A DNA stretch of 64,000 bases from Methanolobus sediminis (GCF_031312595.1 NZ_CP133592.1:1798001-1862000); one strand, 5' to 3'. Positions 1 through 8,883 are shown, counted from the stretch's first letter. Translations and numbers: made by a program. Notes: generated from the letters alone by a model not told the origin.

Positions 1-281
1 CTCACATAACAGGCAGTGGCCTGTTAAAGCTGAAGCGAGTTACAAGTCTCGGATTTGATTTCTACGACCCTATCGAGCCAAATGATATTTTCAAGTTCCT
101 TCAGGAAGAAGGTAATGTCGATGACTTTGAGATGTATAAGACCTTCAACATGGGTATGGGCTTTGTCATAATTCTGCCTCAGGATCAGGCAGAGAAAGCT
201 GCCAGTATGACTGGTGGTAAAATAGTTGGTCGTATTACAGAAAAAGGTATTAAAGTTGGCGACCTTGTAATGGTGGAGTAA
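1..281 (+). CDS. purM: Phosphoribosylformylglycinamidine cyclo-ligase, C-terminal part (cut by window edge)
   Basis: The window opens inside a plus-strand gene; the readable frame begins at base 3 and ends with TAA at 279-281, giving the last 92 residues. The fragment has ITGSGLLKLKR, then a stretch around FNMGMGFVIILP and a final glycine-rich strand GGKIVGRITEKG, which match the C-terminal (ATP-binding, AIRS-C) domain of archaeal PurM. This enzyme closes the imidazole ring of aminoimidazole ribonucleotide in purine biosynthesis. The N-terminal domain and promoter lie outside the window, so the assignment rests on the C-terminal half only; another AIR-synthase-superfamily protein is less likely. 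Confidence 0.75.
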   Translation, partial: HITGSGLLKLKRVTSLGFDFYDPIEPNDIFKFLQEEGNVDDFEMYKTFNMGMGFVIILPQDQAEKAASMTGGKIVGRITEKGIKVGDLVMVE

Positions 282-296
282 CCAGTAGGTATTATC

Positions 297-575
297 ATGG
301 CATGTATCAATGACATTCCCTTTGAGATTCTTCTTAAAGGAGCTACTCCTGCACAGTCTGAGAAGCTTATCAAGGAAAAGTCAGATACATTTTATAAGGT
401 TCCTGGTGGTTACAGGCTGCGTGGCGTGGCACTGATGGGGGATAATATTCCTGTAGGTGTAAAGGGTGATGAGGTTTTCTTCCAGTTCATCAAGCCATGC
501 TTTGGTATTTTCGTTCTCAGGGTTGCTGAAGCTGCAGATATTGCAGAGCAGCTAAAGAAGGATTTCAAAAAATAA
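297..575 (+). CDS. Small methanogen-conserved protein (possibly DUF1894 family)
   Basis: A 92-residue soluble protein beginning 15 bases after purM, so probably cotranscribed with it. It contains a GGYRLRGVALMGD strand-turn segment, a central acidic stretch and a KPCFGIFVLRV strand, and ends in a short charged helix. Length and the 'VPxGYxLxGVxxxG ... KPCxGxF' pattern resemble the DUF1894 family of methanogen-only proteins of unknown function. The family name is from memory of the pattern, not a search. No catalytic motif is visible. It converges on the gene at 611-1177, and both end at a shared hairpin. Confidence 0.6.
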   Translation: MACINDIPFEILLKGATPAQSEKLIKEKSDTFYKVPGGYRLRGVALMGDNIPVGVKGDEVFFQFIKPCFGIFVLRVAEAADIAEQLKKDFKK

Positions 576-586
576 GTAAATCGAAA

Positions 587-616
587 TTATAGTTATGATT
601 CTAATTATAACTATAA
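587..616. terminator. Hairpin between convergent genes
   Basis: TTATAGTTAT (587-596) is followed after 10 bases by its exact reverse complement ATAACTATAA (607-616). The stem lies between the convergent genes ending at 575 and 611 and includes the TAG stop codon of the minus-strand gene (611-613 on the plus strand). Flanking T-rich sequence on the plus strand begins at about 622. It probably serves both directions. Confidence 0.55.
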
Positions 617-1177
617 CTTGCTCTTTTTTGCAGTTTCATTAATCCATTTAAGGAATTTTCCAGAGGGGAATTCGTGGATAGTTGTGGCAATTATTCTTCC
701 TTCTCCCAGTTCTTTCACTACCATTAGGGGATTACCTTCATCGCTTCTGAATATAACTTCTCCGTCTGTTTTTGTGAAATAACCATCAAACTCGATTTCA
801 GAGCATGTGTCTTCAATAAGACATTGGGCTTCATGCTCTTTTTCTTTGCAGATATGGGTAACCTGGTATTCTTGTTTGTATTCAAGTTCCATTGGCAGCC
901 ACTTGAAGTCATATTCAGGAACTGCCGGGCTGAATACTACAAGATTTCCTCCTGCTTTTACAAATTTCTCAAAACTTTTGGCATTTCTCTCAATGCCAGG
1001 CAGTATGCTGGTATATGCTTTATTTGCGAATCCTGTAGGGATCACAACACATTTGCATGGAGGGGTAAAAGGTGTGCCAATAGAGTCGGATACAATTCTC
1101 TGGCATTTGATGCCGTGTTCAGTGAATAGTTTTTCAAACAACAAAGGATTATCCCATACAAGCATTACCTCAGTCAT
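611..1177 (-). CDS. Glutamine-amidotransferase-like fold protein next to mtr operon
   Basis: 188 residues. The N-terminus reads like a class I glutamine amidotransferase/ThuA-like flavodoxin fold: strand MTEVMLVWDN, then CVVIPTGFANKAY, a helix, and KAGGNLVVFSPAVPEYDFKWLP. The second half has Cys residues (HICKEKEHEAQC, EDTCSEIEF) and a terminal GEGRIIATTIHEFPS strand similar to the end of ThuA/GATase-like domains. No nucleophilic Cys in a GxCxG elbow is visible, so amidotransferase activity is doubtful. It lies just downstream of mtrH on the same strand but behind the mtr terminator. I recall similar genes beside mtr in Methanosarcina, so a link to methanogenesis is possible but unproven. Confidence 0.6.
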   Translation of the reverse strand: MTEVMLVWDNPLLFEKLFTEHGIKCQRIVSDSIGTPFTPPCKCVVIPTGFANKAYTSILPGIERNAKSFEKFVKAGGNLVVFSPAVPEYDFKWLPMELEYKQEYQVTHICKEKEHEAQCLIEDTCSEIEFDGYFTKTDGEVIFRSDEGNPLMVVKELGEGRIIATTIHEFPSGKFLKWINETAKKSKL

Positions 1178-1299
1178 GCTTGTTGATAGTATTTGTTTCT
1201 TTAATTATTTTCTGCTATTAATGTTGCATAGCAGATGCAGGTTTAGGGGAGATTTCAATAATGCCTGCGGCTCTTTTATTTCTGTATTTTGTGATAAAA

Positions 1300-1340
1300 A
1301 GAAAAGAAAATAAAAGAAAAAAGCTGGTTTAAACCAGCTT
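1300..1340 (-). terminator. mtr operon terminator containing the mtrH stop codon
   Basis: Positions 1321-1340 are a perfect 20-bp palindrome centred on TTTAAA: arm AAGCTGGTTT and its reverse complement. On the minus strand it is followed at once by a T-rich run (1320 down to about 1300). The mtrH stop codon TAA lies in the centre of the palindrome (1329-1331), so the last codons of mtrH form one arm of the hairpin. Confidence 0.75.
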
Positions 1341-2285
1341 GTTGATTGGGTGGTTCTCGTCCATGATCTCAAGGCCGAGTTCCTTTGCAGTCTCTGCAAG
1401 CATAATGTCAACCATTGCTGTTGCAGGGAATACCTTGTCAGTGTTCTCGATAGGACCGAAGAGCTGGAAGTTTGATCCGAGTACCTGTGGTACAAGGTTT
1501 GTTCCGATATCAGCTGGCATGTAGATTGCCTGCTTCTCTTCCTTTGTTTCGAACTGCTTTTTGTATGCCTTCATCCAGTCCCATGCGGATGCCATGTTGT
1601 GGTATCCACCACCAACAGGAAGTCCGAGGTGTCCCTTGATTGCAATGACTGCTCTCATGGATGCACCGGAACCTGCTCCGAGTGGGGTTGCTGCTACGTC
1701 GATGAGTGGCTTTGTGATTCCACATTCCTTTGCGATTTCGAGCATACCCTTCTCCTGACCGGTACCGCCGGATTCAAGGATCTCAAGCTTACCCTTTACG
1801 CTTGGGTCTGTTGCGTTGAATGCAAGTACAATAGATGCAGTGATATCACTGTCTCTGATTGCCTCGATCTCGTCAGCATGTACACTGGCGTTGATGGAGT
1901 TGTAGATAGCTCTGTCAGCTACACCGATCTCTGTTACATACTCTGCTGCTGCTGCACGAACGTCACCAGCGGATGAGTCGATAAGGAAAGGTGTTTTGTT
2001 GTCAACCTCTACGAACCAGTCGATGTACTTCTTGATTGCTTCTGGGGTTTCTCCGACAATCTGGTTTACGATTGGGTTACCTGTAACTTCGCCCATGTCA
2101 ACCATTGCCTGCCAGAGTTTGTTTGCAGCCTCTACATCGAAGACACCCTTGTCTTCATCAGTCACAATCTTGTGCCTGTTGTAGAACATTGTTCCTACAA
2201 GTACTGTGGGGTATTGTCCTGGCTGGCCACCAAACTTGACGCCACCGACATCAAATACTTCTTGTTTCTTGTCAAATTTGAACAT
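1329..2285 (-). CDS. mtrH: Tetrahydromethanopterin S-methyltransferase subunit H
   Basis: 318 residues, the usual MtrH length. MtrH is the catalytic subunit that transfers the methyl group from N5-methyl-tetrahydrosarcinapterin to the corrinoid of MtrA on the cytoplasmic face of the Mtr complex. The sequence starts MFKFDKKQEVFDVGGVKFGGQ and shows the TIM-barrel pterin-binding features of the family (FLIDSSAGDVR, YNSINASVHADEIEAI, DVAATPLGAGSGAS, LPVGGGYHNMASAWDW). It is the last gene of mtrEDCBAFGH, 17 bases after mtrG, and its stop codon lies in the operon terminator. The assignment is firm from sequence and context. Confidence 0.97.
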   Translation of the reverse strand: MFKFDKKQEVFDVGGVKFGGQPGQYPTVLVGTMFYNRHKIVTDEDKGVFDVEAANKLWQAMVDMGEVTGNPIVNQIVGETPEAIKKYIDWFVEVDNKTPFLIDSSAGDVRAAAAEYVTEIGVADRAIYNSINASVHADEIEAIRDSDITASIVLAFNATDPSVKGKLEILESGGTGQEKGMLEIAKECGITKPLIDVAATPLGAGSGASMRAVIAIKGHLGLPVGGGYHNMASAWDWMKAYKKQFETKEEKQAIYMPADIGTNLVPQVLGSNFQLFGPIENTDKVFPATAMVDIMLAETAKELGLEIMDENHPINKLV

Positions 2286-2302
2286 ATGAATAACCTCTTT
2301 TA

Positions 2303-2539
2303 TTAAATACCGAGCATAGGTGCAAGGAACAGTACATAAAGCAGGAACATGATTATTCCGGCAACAGCTCCGTAAAGTATTCCTATGTCTCTTCCAACTT
2401 TCTTACCAATACGCTGTGCAACTTCACTGTTTACGAACTCGATCTTCTCATCAATCTTGTTGAGTTTCTCAAGAACTGCCTGGAAATCTTCCGGGTTAGT
2501 GACTACACTTGGTACCCTGTCGCTTCTGTCATCGGCCAT
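2303..2539 (-). CDS. mtrG: Tetrahydromethanopterin S-methyltransferase subunit G
   Basis: 78 residues: a hydrophilic N-terminal helix (residues 1-50, with PEDFQAVLEKLNKIDEKIEF) followed by one transmembrane helix near the C-terminus (IGILYGAVAGIIMFLLYVLF). MtrG is one of the small single-span subunits of the membrane-bound Mtr complex. The start is one base after the mtrF stop, so translation is probably coupled. The coiled-coil-like N-terminus is typical of MtrG, MtrF and MtrB. Confidence 0.95.
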   Translation of the reverse strand: MADDRSDRVPSVVTNPEDFQAVLEKLNKIDEKIEFVNSEVAQRIGKKVGRDIGILYGAVAGIIMFLLYVLFLAPMLGI

Positions 2540-2540
2540 T

Positions 2541-2768
2541 TTACATCACCTTCCAAGCGAACATAGGGATGATAACTACCATTACAATTGCAAATATGAA
2601 TCCTGCAATGAATCCAGCGACACCTGTTGCGGAAACACCAGAATCAAGTTTCTGGTTCCTTGCAATAAGCTGGGCTCTGTAACGGATATCCTCGACTACG
2701 GTTTCAATGGGTCCCATCTGTGGGCTAATTACCATTGGTACGCCTTTTCCATATTCTTCATCTGCCAT
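2541..2768 (-). CDS. mtrF: Tetrahydromethanopterin S-methyltransferase subunit F
   Basis: 75 residues, from ATG at 2768 ([17 protein letters not shown]). A longer reading from 2798 would run into mtrA and adds residues not expected in MtrF. The chosen ATG has a strong GGAGGT Shine-Dalgarno seven bases upstream, embedded in the last codons of mtrA. The protein has the MtrF family segment [17 protein letters not shown] followed by a single C-terminal membrane helix ([20 protein letters not shown]). MtrF is homologous to the N-terminal region of MtrA and is a structural part of the Na+-pumping complex. Confidence 0.95.
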   Translation of the reverse strand: MADEEYGKGVPMVISPQMGPIETVVEDIRYRAQLIARNQKLDSGVSATGVAGFIAGFIFAIVMVVIIPMFAWKVM

Positions 2769-2769
2769 C

Positions 2770-3498
2770 TCAGTTACCTCCGAACAGTAGCATTCCAAGA
2801 AGTGACAATGTGATTGCCAGACCGATCATGATACCTTCTACCTTTCCTGCGTGCACACCGGAGTGGAATTTGTTGAGGTTACCGATAGCCATCATTTCCT
2901 TGTTGATGCTCAGTATCCTGCTTCTGACGGTTGCCATCTCGGCTGCCATTGGTTTAAGTCCGCCGGCTTCCTCAGCATCGTCTCCGCCGCCCTCTCCTAC
3001 TTCAAGTACCATTGGGTCAGCGTCGAAAGCTCCAGGGTCCCTTGATGCGTATTCCTTGATCTTTCCGGTAATTGCGCCCATGTCCTCGGTACCGATGAAA
3101 TCGATACATTCGACCTGTTCCTGGAATCTTGCAATTGCCTCAGCTGAAAGGTTCTCTACATAAGGGATTGCACCACTTGCACCGACGATCCTGTTGTCTT
3201 TGATACCATTCTTGTGGATCATGACAATAGCTTCACCGGTAATGTGTCCCTTTACTTCAGAACCTGTTACTAAGAGGAATCTGATGTTTGGGTTTGATAT
3301 TACGTGTGCAACTACTTTTTCAAGACCGAGGTTCTCTGTCTTACATGGACCTGCTATACAGGCACCTGCATCCAGCATTGGACCGGCTGAGAGGTGTGAA
3401 CCACATGTTACTACTGCAACACAGTTGTTGACATTGCCAACATCGTATTCTCCTTTAAGGATTGGCCATCCGACTGCTGGTTCTCTTTTATCTGCCAT
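2770..3498 (-). CDS. mtrA: Tetrahydromethanopterin S-methyltransferase subunit A (corrinoid protein)
   Basis: 242 residues. MtrA carries the 5-hydroxybenzimidazolyl-cobamide cofactor that accepts the methyl group from MtrH and hands it to coenzyme M. The cytoplasmic corrinoid domain (about residues 1-170) begins [15 protein letters not shown]. The family's cobalt-ligating histidine sits in the motif [10 protein letters not shown] at residue 85, as in characterised MtrA proteins (His84 there). A Pro/Gly/acidic linker (about 185-200) leads to a single C-terminal membrane anchor ([19 protein letters not shown]). It lies one base from mtrB and one from mtrF. Confidence 0.97.
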   Translation of the reverse strand: MADKREPAVGWPILKGEYDVGNVNNCVAVVTCGSHLSAGPMLDAGACIAGPCKTENLGLEKVVAHVISNPNIRFLLVTGSEVKGHITGEAIVMIHKNGIKDNRIVGASGAIPYVENLSAEAIARFQEQVECIDFIGTEDMGAITGKIKEYASRDPGAFDADPMVLEVGEGGGDDAEEAGGLKPMAAEMATVRSRILSINKEMMAIGNLNKFHSGVHAGKVEGIMIGLAITLSLLGMLLFGGN

Positions 3499-3499
3499 T

Positions 3500-3814
3500 T
3501 CACATCACTCCTAATGCGCTCATGACCAGGAGCATAAGTCCTGCAACAGCCAGACCTACTACTACTCCATAGAATGAGTTACCATAGAAACCTGCACTGT
3601 ATGAGGTGTTCTCACGACCAGGATATGAGTTCATGAGTGGTTTTGTTGGTGACAGGGAGTTGATGAGGTCATCAGCTATTTTGTCAAGTTCGTCGAGCTG
3701 TTCCATTATAGGATCCATTGAATACTGGATTATATCTTCTCTCTCTGCTGCGAGGAGTGAGGTAAGTGGGTCCAGTACAAGGTGTGCCTCTGGGGCTGCG
3801 TGTACCATGCTCAT
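3500..3814 (-). CDS. mtrB: Tetrahydromethanopterin S-methyltransferase subunit B
   Basis: 104 residues with a soluble N-terminal helix region ([34 protein letters not shown]) and one C-terminal transmembrane segment ([21 protein letters not shown]). MtrB is a small single-span subunit of Mtr. The ATG at 3814 overlaps the mtrC stop by four bases; a second in-frame ATG two codons later (3808) is also possible. Position and composition leave little doubt. Confidence 0.93.
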   Translation of the reverse strand: MSMVHAAPEAHLVLDPLTSLLAAEREDIIQYSMDPIMEQLDELDKIADDLINSLSPTKPLMNSYPGRENTSYSAGFYGNSFYGVVVGLAVAGLMLLVMSALGVM

Positions 3815-4620
3815 TCCAATTCCTCCTTAGAAGGCAGCATTCCAGCTCCTACAACATCGTATGCATCTCTCTTTGTACGCTCATAGAATCCATTGAATGC
3901 TACGTACCAGAGTGCAATTCCAATGAGGATTGTAAGAGCACCTGATGCATTTGGATTAGTGGTTGCGACAATTCCTGCAACGATCATTGCGATTGCACCT
4001 TTTTCAACTCCTAGCATGAGTGTCCTGTCCTGTTTCTCATCTGGGCCAAGGCATGCATTGAATGGGTGAAGGATTGCCAGACCACCTGCAATGAAAATCA
4101 CTGCAATGTATCCGGTAGTGATTACCTGGCTGAGTACAACCGGGAAGTCAAATGTTCCTGTCATTGCGACCGCAAGTCCAAGAATAGTGATTGTACCTGC
4201 TGTTGCGATCTCTGTCATGGATACTTCCATGATAGGGATGCCCATATTGAGGATCTTGTTAGCAATAACACCAATCATAAGTCCAATGATTGCTGCTACT
4301 ATCAGTGCAATTACTGGTCCTGCAACACCGCCTACTGCAAGGCCGAATGTTGCTGCGATGACTCCCATACCAAGTGCAAGCATACCGATTGAAGGTACAC
4401 CGGTACCAAGACCGTAACTTGCTACTCTTCTAACTGCTGCTGCGCCCCATACCATACCGCATATTGCGCCAAGGGCACCGATGAAGGACATATACTGTCC
4501 GACCATACCTACGAGGAAGTATGCTCCGTATATTCCTATAAGTCCGCCTAATACACCGAAGGCGATTATGTTATTCTGTGGAATTGCCTCTGCGGCTGCT
4601 CCACTTCCGCCTGCTGACAT
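3811..4620 (-). CDS. mtrC: Tetrahydromethanopterin S-methyltransferase subunit C
   Basis: 269 residues, almost wholly hydrophobic, with about seven to eight predicted membrane helices (for example [20 protein letters not shown] and [20 protein letters not shown]) and a short hydrophilic tail. MtrC, MtrD and MtrE form the integral membrane part of Mtr that is coupled to sodium translocation. The start abuts the mtrD stop directly, and the end overlaps mtrB by four bases. Confidence 0.95.
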   Translation of the reverse strand: MSAGGSGAAAEAIPQNNIIAFGVLGGLIGIYGAYFLVGMVGQYMSFIGALGAICGMVWGAAAVRRVASYGLGTGVPSIGMLALGMGVIAATFGLAVGGVAGPVIALIVAAIIGLMIGVIANKILNMGIPIMEVSMTEIATAGTITILGLAVAMTGTFDFPVVLSQVITTGYIAVIFIAGGLAILHPFNACLGPDEKQDRTLMLGVEKGAIAMIVAGIVATTNPNASGALTILIGIALWYVAFNGFYERTKRDAYDVVGAGMLPSKEELE

Positions 4621-5340
4621 TTACAGACCTCCTATTGACAGTACACTGATAAGTGCACAGAAGAAAGTTGCTATAAGTGATGCGAGAACTGCCTTTGGGA
4701 ATCTCTTGAACTTAGGGTCGTGGAAACCTTCGATAGTTCCTCCAATGTTATAGGATGGAATTACTGCGTTCACAAAGAAGATACCTACTGCGAAAACACT
4801 GGCAATACCTACAAGGTCTGCGAGTGGAAGTCCGTTCTCAACGCTCATAAGTGCGTAGTATACAAGTGAACCGCCGATACCACCAAGAGCACCACCGATC
4901 ACACCACTTACAAATGATACGGTTGGAAGTCCGTGACCTTCAGTACCCTGTGATACATAGAGATCCTGCCTGTCCTTTGTAATTGGGTCGTACTTTACCT
5001 TTGCTGATGCTGGAGGACATCCGACACCATATGCGTAAACCCATGTTCCTACGATCATTGTTACAGACATCATGATCATTGCACCGACTGCACCGGATGC
5101 AATTACAAGTGCTGCGTTGTTTGTTACCTGCATCATTGCACCAGCTGTAACCAGACCTGTAAGACCTGCACCAGCTGCGAGCTGTACGGTACCAGTTCCG
5201 ATACCAGTTGCCTGTGCCATAGCTGCTGGAGCACCACCTACTGGTACGAAGTGAACACTCCATGAAATTAATACTCCACCTAATGTGATCAAAATCACGT
5301 AGAGTATATTCTGCATTAAAATTCCTGCTACATCAATCAT
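4621..5340 (-). CDS. mtrD: Tetrahydromethanopterin S-methyltransferase subunit D
   Basis: 239 residues, polytopic membrane protein with about six helices, rich in Gly and Ala ([39 protein letters not shown]). The cytoplasmic loop [17 protein letters not shown] is a recognisable MtrD segment. It is one of the three large membrane subunits of the Na+-translocating methyltransferase. The ATG overlaps the mtrE stop codon (ATGA), indicating coupled translation. Confidence 0.95.
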   Translation of the reverse strand: MIDVAGILMQNILYVILITLGGVLISWSVHFVPVGGAPAAMAQATGIGTGTVQLAAGAGLTGLVTAGAMMQVTNNAALVIASGAVGAMIMMSVTMIVGTWVYAYGVGCPPASAKVKYDPITKDRQDLYVSQGTEGHGLPTVSFVSGVIGGALGGIGGSLVYYALMSVENGLPLADLVGIASVFAVGIFFVNAVIPSYNIGGTIEGFHDPKFKRFPKAVLASLIATFFCALISVLSIGGL

Positions 5341-6251
5341 GCAGCCACCTCTGCTTCTGCTTCGTCTTCTTTGTATGTTCCAAATGCAGCGCGGGCAGCA
5401 ACTTCAATGTTTCTGTTCCACAATATAAGAATAAGTACAATAATTACACCTGCAAGGACTGAAACCCAGCCAATTGCATCTCCTCTGCTTGGATCAAAAG
5501 TTGCTGTGACCCAGCCACTGAGGAATACGGTCATTCCAAAAGCAAGACCTGTTACAGGTCCACCGAATTTTGCACAGAACCATGAGTTGTCGATACCATT
5601 TCTAAGACCGGACTCTGCTTTTCTCACGATGTTACCGGAGTTTGCAGCGTTAAGACCGGATCCAAACTCGACAGCCTGGAATTCACGCTCTGCACCGTAG
5701 TGTACATCACCAGTTGATGAACCGATAGCACCGACAGTGATTCCCCAAATGAATGCCAGGAGTGGCAGTGGGAATGGGTGTGCCATTACGGCTACCATAA
5801 GATATGATACCACAAGGATACAGAATGTTGTGATAAATGAATATCCCATGATTACGGGTGTGTGGCTTCTAAGTATATCTAAATAAATTGGTTGTTTAAA
5901 ACGTTTCTGACTTGCTGATCTTCCGAAATATGATGATACTGAGTATGTACCGTGTATTGCTGCAGCGACAATTGACCCAATAGCCAATGCCAGAGCAGCA
6001 GATGCACCAGTGCTCATCAATACGGTTGCGGTTGTTCCACCGATTGCACACATAAGTGCGTTTGATGGTGGTTCACCAGAAACAGCTTTGTTATAGATCC
6101 TGTGTGGATACATCATCTGAGGCGCAAGTTGCACTTGAGAGTTAGGGTTACTCTGTGACCCAACATCTGATTCAAGGTCTTCAGAGGCACCTGCAATAGT
6201 TGCGGCTGCTCCCATAAGTGCCAGTACGCCCATACCTGTGAGCGGTTCCAT
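5337..6251 (-). CDS. mtrE: Tetrahydromethanopterin S-methyltransferase subunit E
   Basis: 304 residues, first gene of the operon. It has six to seven membrane helices and the family segments [41 protein letters not shown] and [21 protein letters not shown]. MtrE contributes to the membrane core of Mtr, which couples methyl transfer from methyl-tetrahydrosarcinapterin to coenzyme M to Na+ export. The ATG at 6251 has a strong GGAGGA site nine bases upstream, and the gene follows a leader of about 100 bases. Confidence 0.96.
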   Translation of the reverse strand: MEPLTGMGVLALMGAAATIAGASEDLESDVGSQSNPNSQVQLAPQMMYPHRIYNKAVSGEPPSNALMCAIGGTTATVLMSTGASAALALAIGSIVAAAIHGTYSVSSYFGRSASQKRFKQPIYLDILRSHTPVIMGYSFITTFCILVVSYLMVAVMAHPFPLPLLAFIWGITVGAIGSSTGDVHYGAEREFQAVEFGSGLNAANSGNIVRKAESGLRNGIDNSWFCAKFGGPVTGLAFGMTVFLSGWVTATFDPSRGDAIGWVSVLAGVIIVLILILWNRNIEVAARAAFGTYKEDEAEAEVAA

Positions 6252-6506
6252 TCACATTTCCTCCTTTTTGTGTTGTATAATTAAGCGTAAATCGTGCCAA
6301 AATTACAATATTCTAACTTCGAATATTTTATCATAATTAATATGGCGTAGACTAACGTCAGGTGGTTTGCATTATATTAAATACTTCTTAAACCTTTCGA
6401 ATGGAACAAGCCAAAATACGGGTCTTTTCATTTTGGCAGCTCAAAAAATACCAGTAGCAACCAACGGTTAAAATATATATTTCAAAAAATATTGGAATGC
6501 AGGATT
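6252..6506 (-). promoter_or_regulatory. Promoter and leader of the mtr operon
   Basis: 255 bases without a gene between mtrE and the small Cys-rich protein. On the minus strand, TTTAATATA (6373-6381) with purine-rich sequence upstream is the best TATA box, which predicts a start near 6348 and a leader of about 97 bases. Positions 6410-6417 (GCCAAAAT) and 6430-6437 (ATTTTGGC) form an 8-bp hairpin upstream of that box. It could end the upstream U32 transcript or be a regulatory site. The low GC and strong ribosome site suit a highly expressed operon. Confidence 0.5.
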
Positions 6507-6893
6507 TTATTCCCTGCGTGAGAAGTTAAGTATATATATGTCCGGTCTTGGCTGCTTGCCAGTTCCCCGCGCAAAGTCCATGTAACACCTATTGCAAAGA
6601 ACTCTGCTATTTAATGATGCTACTTCTGCCGTACCAGGCACAAGTCTTGCAAAGAGGAATGAAGGCTCAACCTCTAAATTCTCGGAAGTCTTTTTCAGGT
6701 ACTCATTAATATGTTCCTCAAAGATCTCCAGATCATCAAACTGTAATCCTCTTGTATTAATAGTTAAACCCTTACATCCGCATGGAAGAGCAAAAGCATC
6801 CATCTCAATAAGGAAGACAGGCTTTGCAAGCAGGTTCCTTAATTTATTCTCAAGTTCACCACGGTTCTTTGCCAGTGTATCTGTAATTGTCAT
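6507..6893 (-). CDS. Small Cys-motif protein upstream of mtr, function unknown
   Basis: 128 residues from ATG at 6893 (MTITDTLAKNRGELENK), chosen because GGAGG lies eight bases upstream; a longer reading from 6953 would overlap the upstream gene. Two short Cys motifs, LPCGCKG near residue 39 and LCNRCYMDFARG near residue 100, suggest a metal site. No known domain is recognised. It lies 26 bases after the U32-family gene on the same strand and ends 255 bases before mtrE, so it is probably part of a U32-small protein operon. A role in maturation of a methanogenic enzyme is only a guess from position. Confidence 0.65.
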   Translation of the reverse strand: MTITDTLAKNRGELENKLRNLLAKPVFLIEMDAFALPCGCKGLTINTRGLQFDDLEIFEEHINEYLKKTSENLEVEPSFLFARLVPGTAEVASLNSRVLCNRCYMDFARGTGKQPRPDIYILNFSRRE

Positions 6894-6919
6894 AATTGCC
6901 CTCCTTCTAACTAAGGTGT

Positions 6920-7939
6920 TTAAGATTTCAGGGGTTTTAGTATATTCCCGCATCCTTCTGCAGTATATACTTTGATTATCTTTTCTGCAAGCTTTTTACA
7001 GTATCCGCATTTGTTGCAGACTTTACCGCACTGCTTCCACTGGTTAATGGCACCTTCCAGTTCCTTGTTTGATATGTAGAACAGGTCACGGATATCCCTT
7101 GGACAATCAAGCAGGTCCATAAGGTTACCATCATAAGATTCATTTGCATAGGCCTGGACATTGTTTAGTATCCAGTTAGGGAAGTGTGTCCTTCCTCCGA
7201 TCTTGAAGGTATCTGTAATGTGCCTGTACTCTTTCAGGTCCTCAGGCCTTATCCAGGGAGATTTGATTAGTTGCTGTGGGTCGCTGATCCTGAGTGAAAG
7301 GCACTTGTAGTAATAATAGTCATCCAGAACATTCAGTTTTGGTCCGGGGCCATTGGCATGTGAAAAGAAATTGAAGTGCGCATACCTGAAGGGACACTGG
7401 TAAAGGCACCCTTCGTTGACGAGAAGCTTAAGGTCACAGGATACTGAGTCTCTTATTGCTTCAAGTTTTTCAAAATCCCTGTTTATTACAGGATCTATTA
7501 CTATAGTGTCTGCACCAAGTTGTTCATAGAACTCAGCCTTTTGAGGCGAATCCACAAAGGACAGTACTGAGACGACAACTTCCATGTCGAAATCTTTTGA
7601 CAACATCTCTATAAAATAAGGTTCAGCAACAGTTACTGCATCAACGCCAATGTTATGGAGCTGTGTAAAATACCAGTTTACTCTGTTATATCCTTCAGGA
7701 GTTAAGTGCTGGCCACCCATGCATGAACTGTTCAGGACCACTTCCATCTTCACATCTTCTTCATGGGCACGTGCTGTCTGCTCGGCAATCTCTTCAAGTC
7801 CCGGTGAACTGAGGTTAGTTCTTCCAGTGCCTACATAGTCAGGTGTGCCTGCCATGTAGATACCATAAATATCTTTGGAACCGGTAAGCAGCTCCTCAAG
7901 TGCTTCAAGGTGTCCTACGTGTGGCGCATACAGTTTCAT
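6920..7939 (-). CDS. U32 peptidase-family protein (probable Fe-S enzyme)
   Basis: 339 residues. The family signature NEGCLYQCPFR (residues 175-185; Cys178 and Cys182) and Cys213 in YYYKCLSL match the U32 'collagenase-like' family. Its members UbiU/UbiV and TrhP/RlhA carry a four-Cys [4Fe-4S] site and act in hydroxylation of ubiquinone precursors, tRNA or rRNA without oxygen. A further C-terminal cluster CGKVCNKCGYC (304-314) is unusual and could hold a second metal centre. The N-terminal half has TIM-barrel-like strands (VEVVLNSSC, DAVTVAEPYFIEML). The target is unknown. It is cotranscribed with the small Cys protein and lies upstream of mtr. Confidence 0.75.
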   Translation of the reverse strand: MKLYAPHVGHLEALEELLTGSKDIYGIYMAGTPDYVGTGRTNLSSPGLEEIAEQTARAHEEDVKMEVVLNSSCMGGQHLTPEGYNRVNWYFTQLHNIGVDAVTVAEPYFIEMLSKDFDMEVVVSVLSFVDSPQKAEFYEQLGADTIVIDPVINRDFEKLEAIRDSVSCDLKLLVNEGCLYQCPFRYAHFNFFSHANGPGPKLNVLDDYYYYKCLSLRISDPQQLIKSPWIRPEDLKEYRHITDTFKIGGRTHFPNWILNNVQAYANESYDGNLMDLLDCPRDIRDLFYISNKELEGAINQWKQCGKVCNKCGYCKKLAEKIIKVYTAEGCGNILKPLKS

Positions 7940-8030
7940 TGCTTTGCTGGTACCCTTTAATTTAGATAAGTATTTTGGTTCCAGCTAGAAAAGCAAAAAC
8001 CTTATCAATTAGTACAATGACCAATAATCC

Positions 8031-8846
8031 ATGATTCTTGGTGCCTCTTCATTTGCAGGAAGTTTTTCCGATATAGCCTCTGAATTGCAATCAGTTGAAC
8101 TTTACATGCCTAAACTTGGCGTGTATAAAGATTCTATTTTGCAGAAAGATATTCTTGAATCATTGCTCGATGAGCTTTCGACAGTTGATCTAAAAACATC
8201 ACTTCATGCACCTTATTTTGCAGATGTCCCTACTTATCCGAAGGATGTTGTGGTTGACATGGCATCAATGGGTGAAAGGGAATTCCGCCTGATGCGTGAA
8301 TCAATTGAACTGGCATCCCGACTGGGTTCTGGTGCAATAGTATTGCATCCCGGTAGATTTAGCTGTGAGGATGACCGTGAATCATGTTTCAACAAAATGG
8401 TGTCTAATCTGAAAGTTCTGGCATCAGATGCGCAGGACTCTGGAGTGATGCTTGGTCTTGAGAACAAAGAAGGCACTTCTACTGGCAATTTATGTTGTGA
8501 TGCCGTAGAACTTGTGCGCGCAGTTGAGACGGTAAATTCTGATTTTCTTGGTGCAACCTTCGATATTGGTCATGCTAACCTTACATGTGGCGGCGACTGT
8601 AATAAGCTCAGGCAGTTTGCAAAGACCATGGCTCCACATGTAATTCATGTCCATGTGCACGATAATGGTGGAATATGGACAGATGAGTATGACGGTGACC
8701 AGCACCTTGCTCCGGGTGCAGGTACTATAGATTATACTGTCCTGAAGGAACTGAATAATTATAAGGGAATATTTAACATGGAGGTTTTCTCCATGGATGA
8801 TGTGCGTACAGGAAAGGCAACAATAAGAAAAGCCCTGAGTGATTAG
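8031..8846 (+). CDS. Sugar phosphate isomerase/epimerase-like TIM-barrel protein
   Basis: 271 residues of the xylose isomerase-like/AP endonuclease 2 TIM-barrel family. Metal-ligand strands are visible: TSLHAPYF, GAIVLHPGRFS, GVMLGLENKEG, GATFDIGHANL, HVIHVHVHDN and GIFNMEVFS. Such proteins isomerise or epimerise sugars or act as divalent-metal endonucleases; the exact substrate cannot be read. No Shine-Dalgarno precedes the ATG, and an AT-rich element lies about 25 bases upstream, so it is probably leaderless. A five-codon ATG...TGA mini-frame (8013-8030) overlaps the start region but may be chance. It is divergent from the U32 gene. Confidence 0.8.
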   Translation: MILGASSFAGSFSDIASELQSVELYMPKLGVYKDSILQKDILESLLDELSTVDLKTSLHAPYFADVPTYPKDVVVDMASMGEREFRLMRESIELASRLGSGAIVLHPGRFSCEDDRESCFNKMVSNLKVLASDAQDSGVMLGLENKEGTSTGNLCCDAVELVRAVETVNSDFLGATFDIGHANLTCGGDCNKLRQFAKTMAPHVIHVHVHDNGGIWTDEYDGDQHLAPGAGTIDYTVLKELNNYKGIFNMEVFSMDDVRTGKATIRKALSD

Positions 8847-8883
8847 TTTCTCAGCACAACTCACAAATCAAAAACGTTCAAAA

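Noticed and set aside
4066-4417. Long plus-strand open frames opposite mtrC and mtrD
   Set aside because: They are antisense to highly conserved mtr genes, have no ribosome sites and give implausible Cys/His- or Ile/Pro-rich products.
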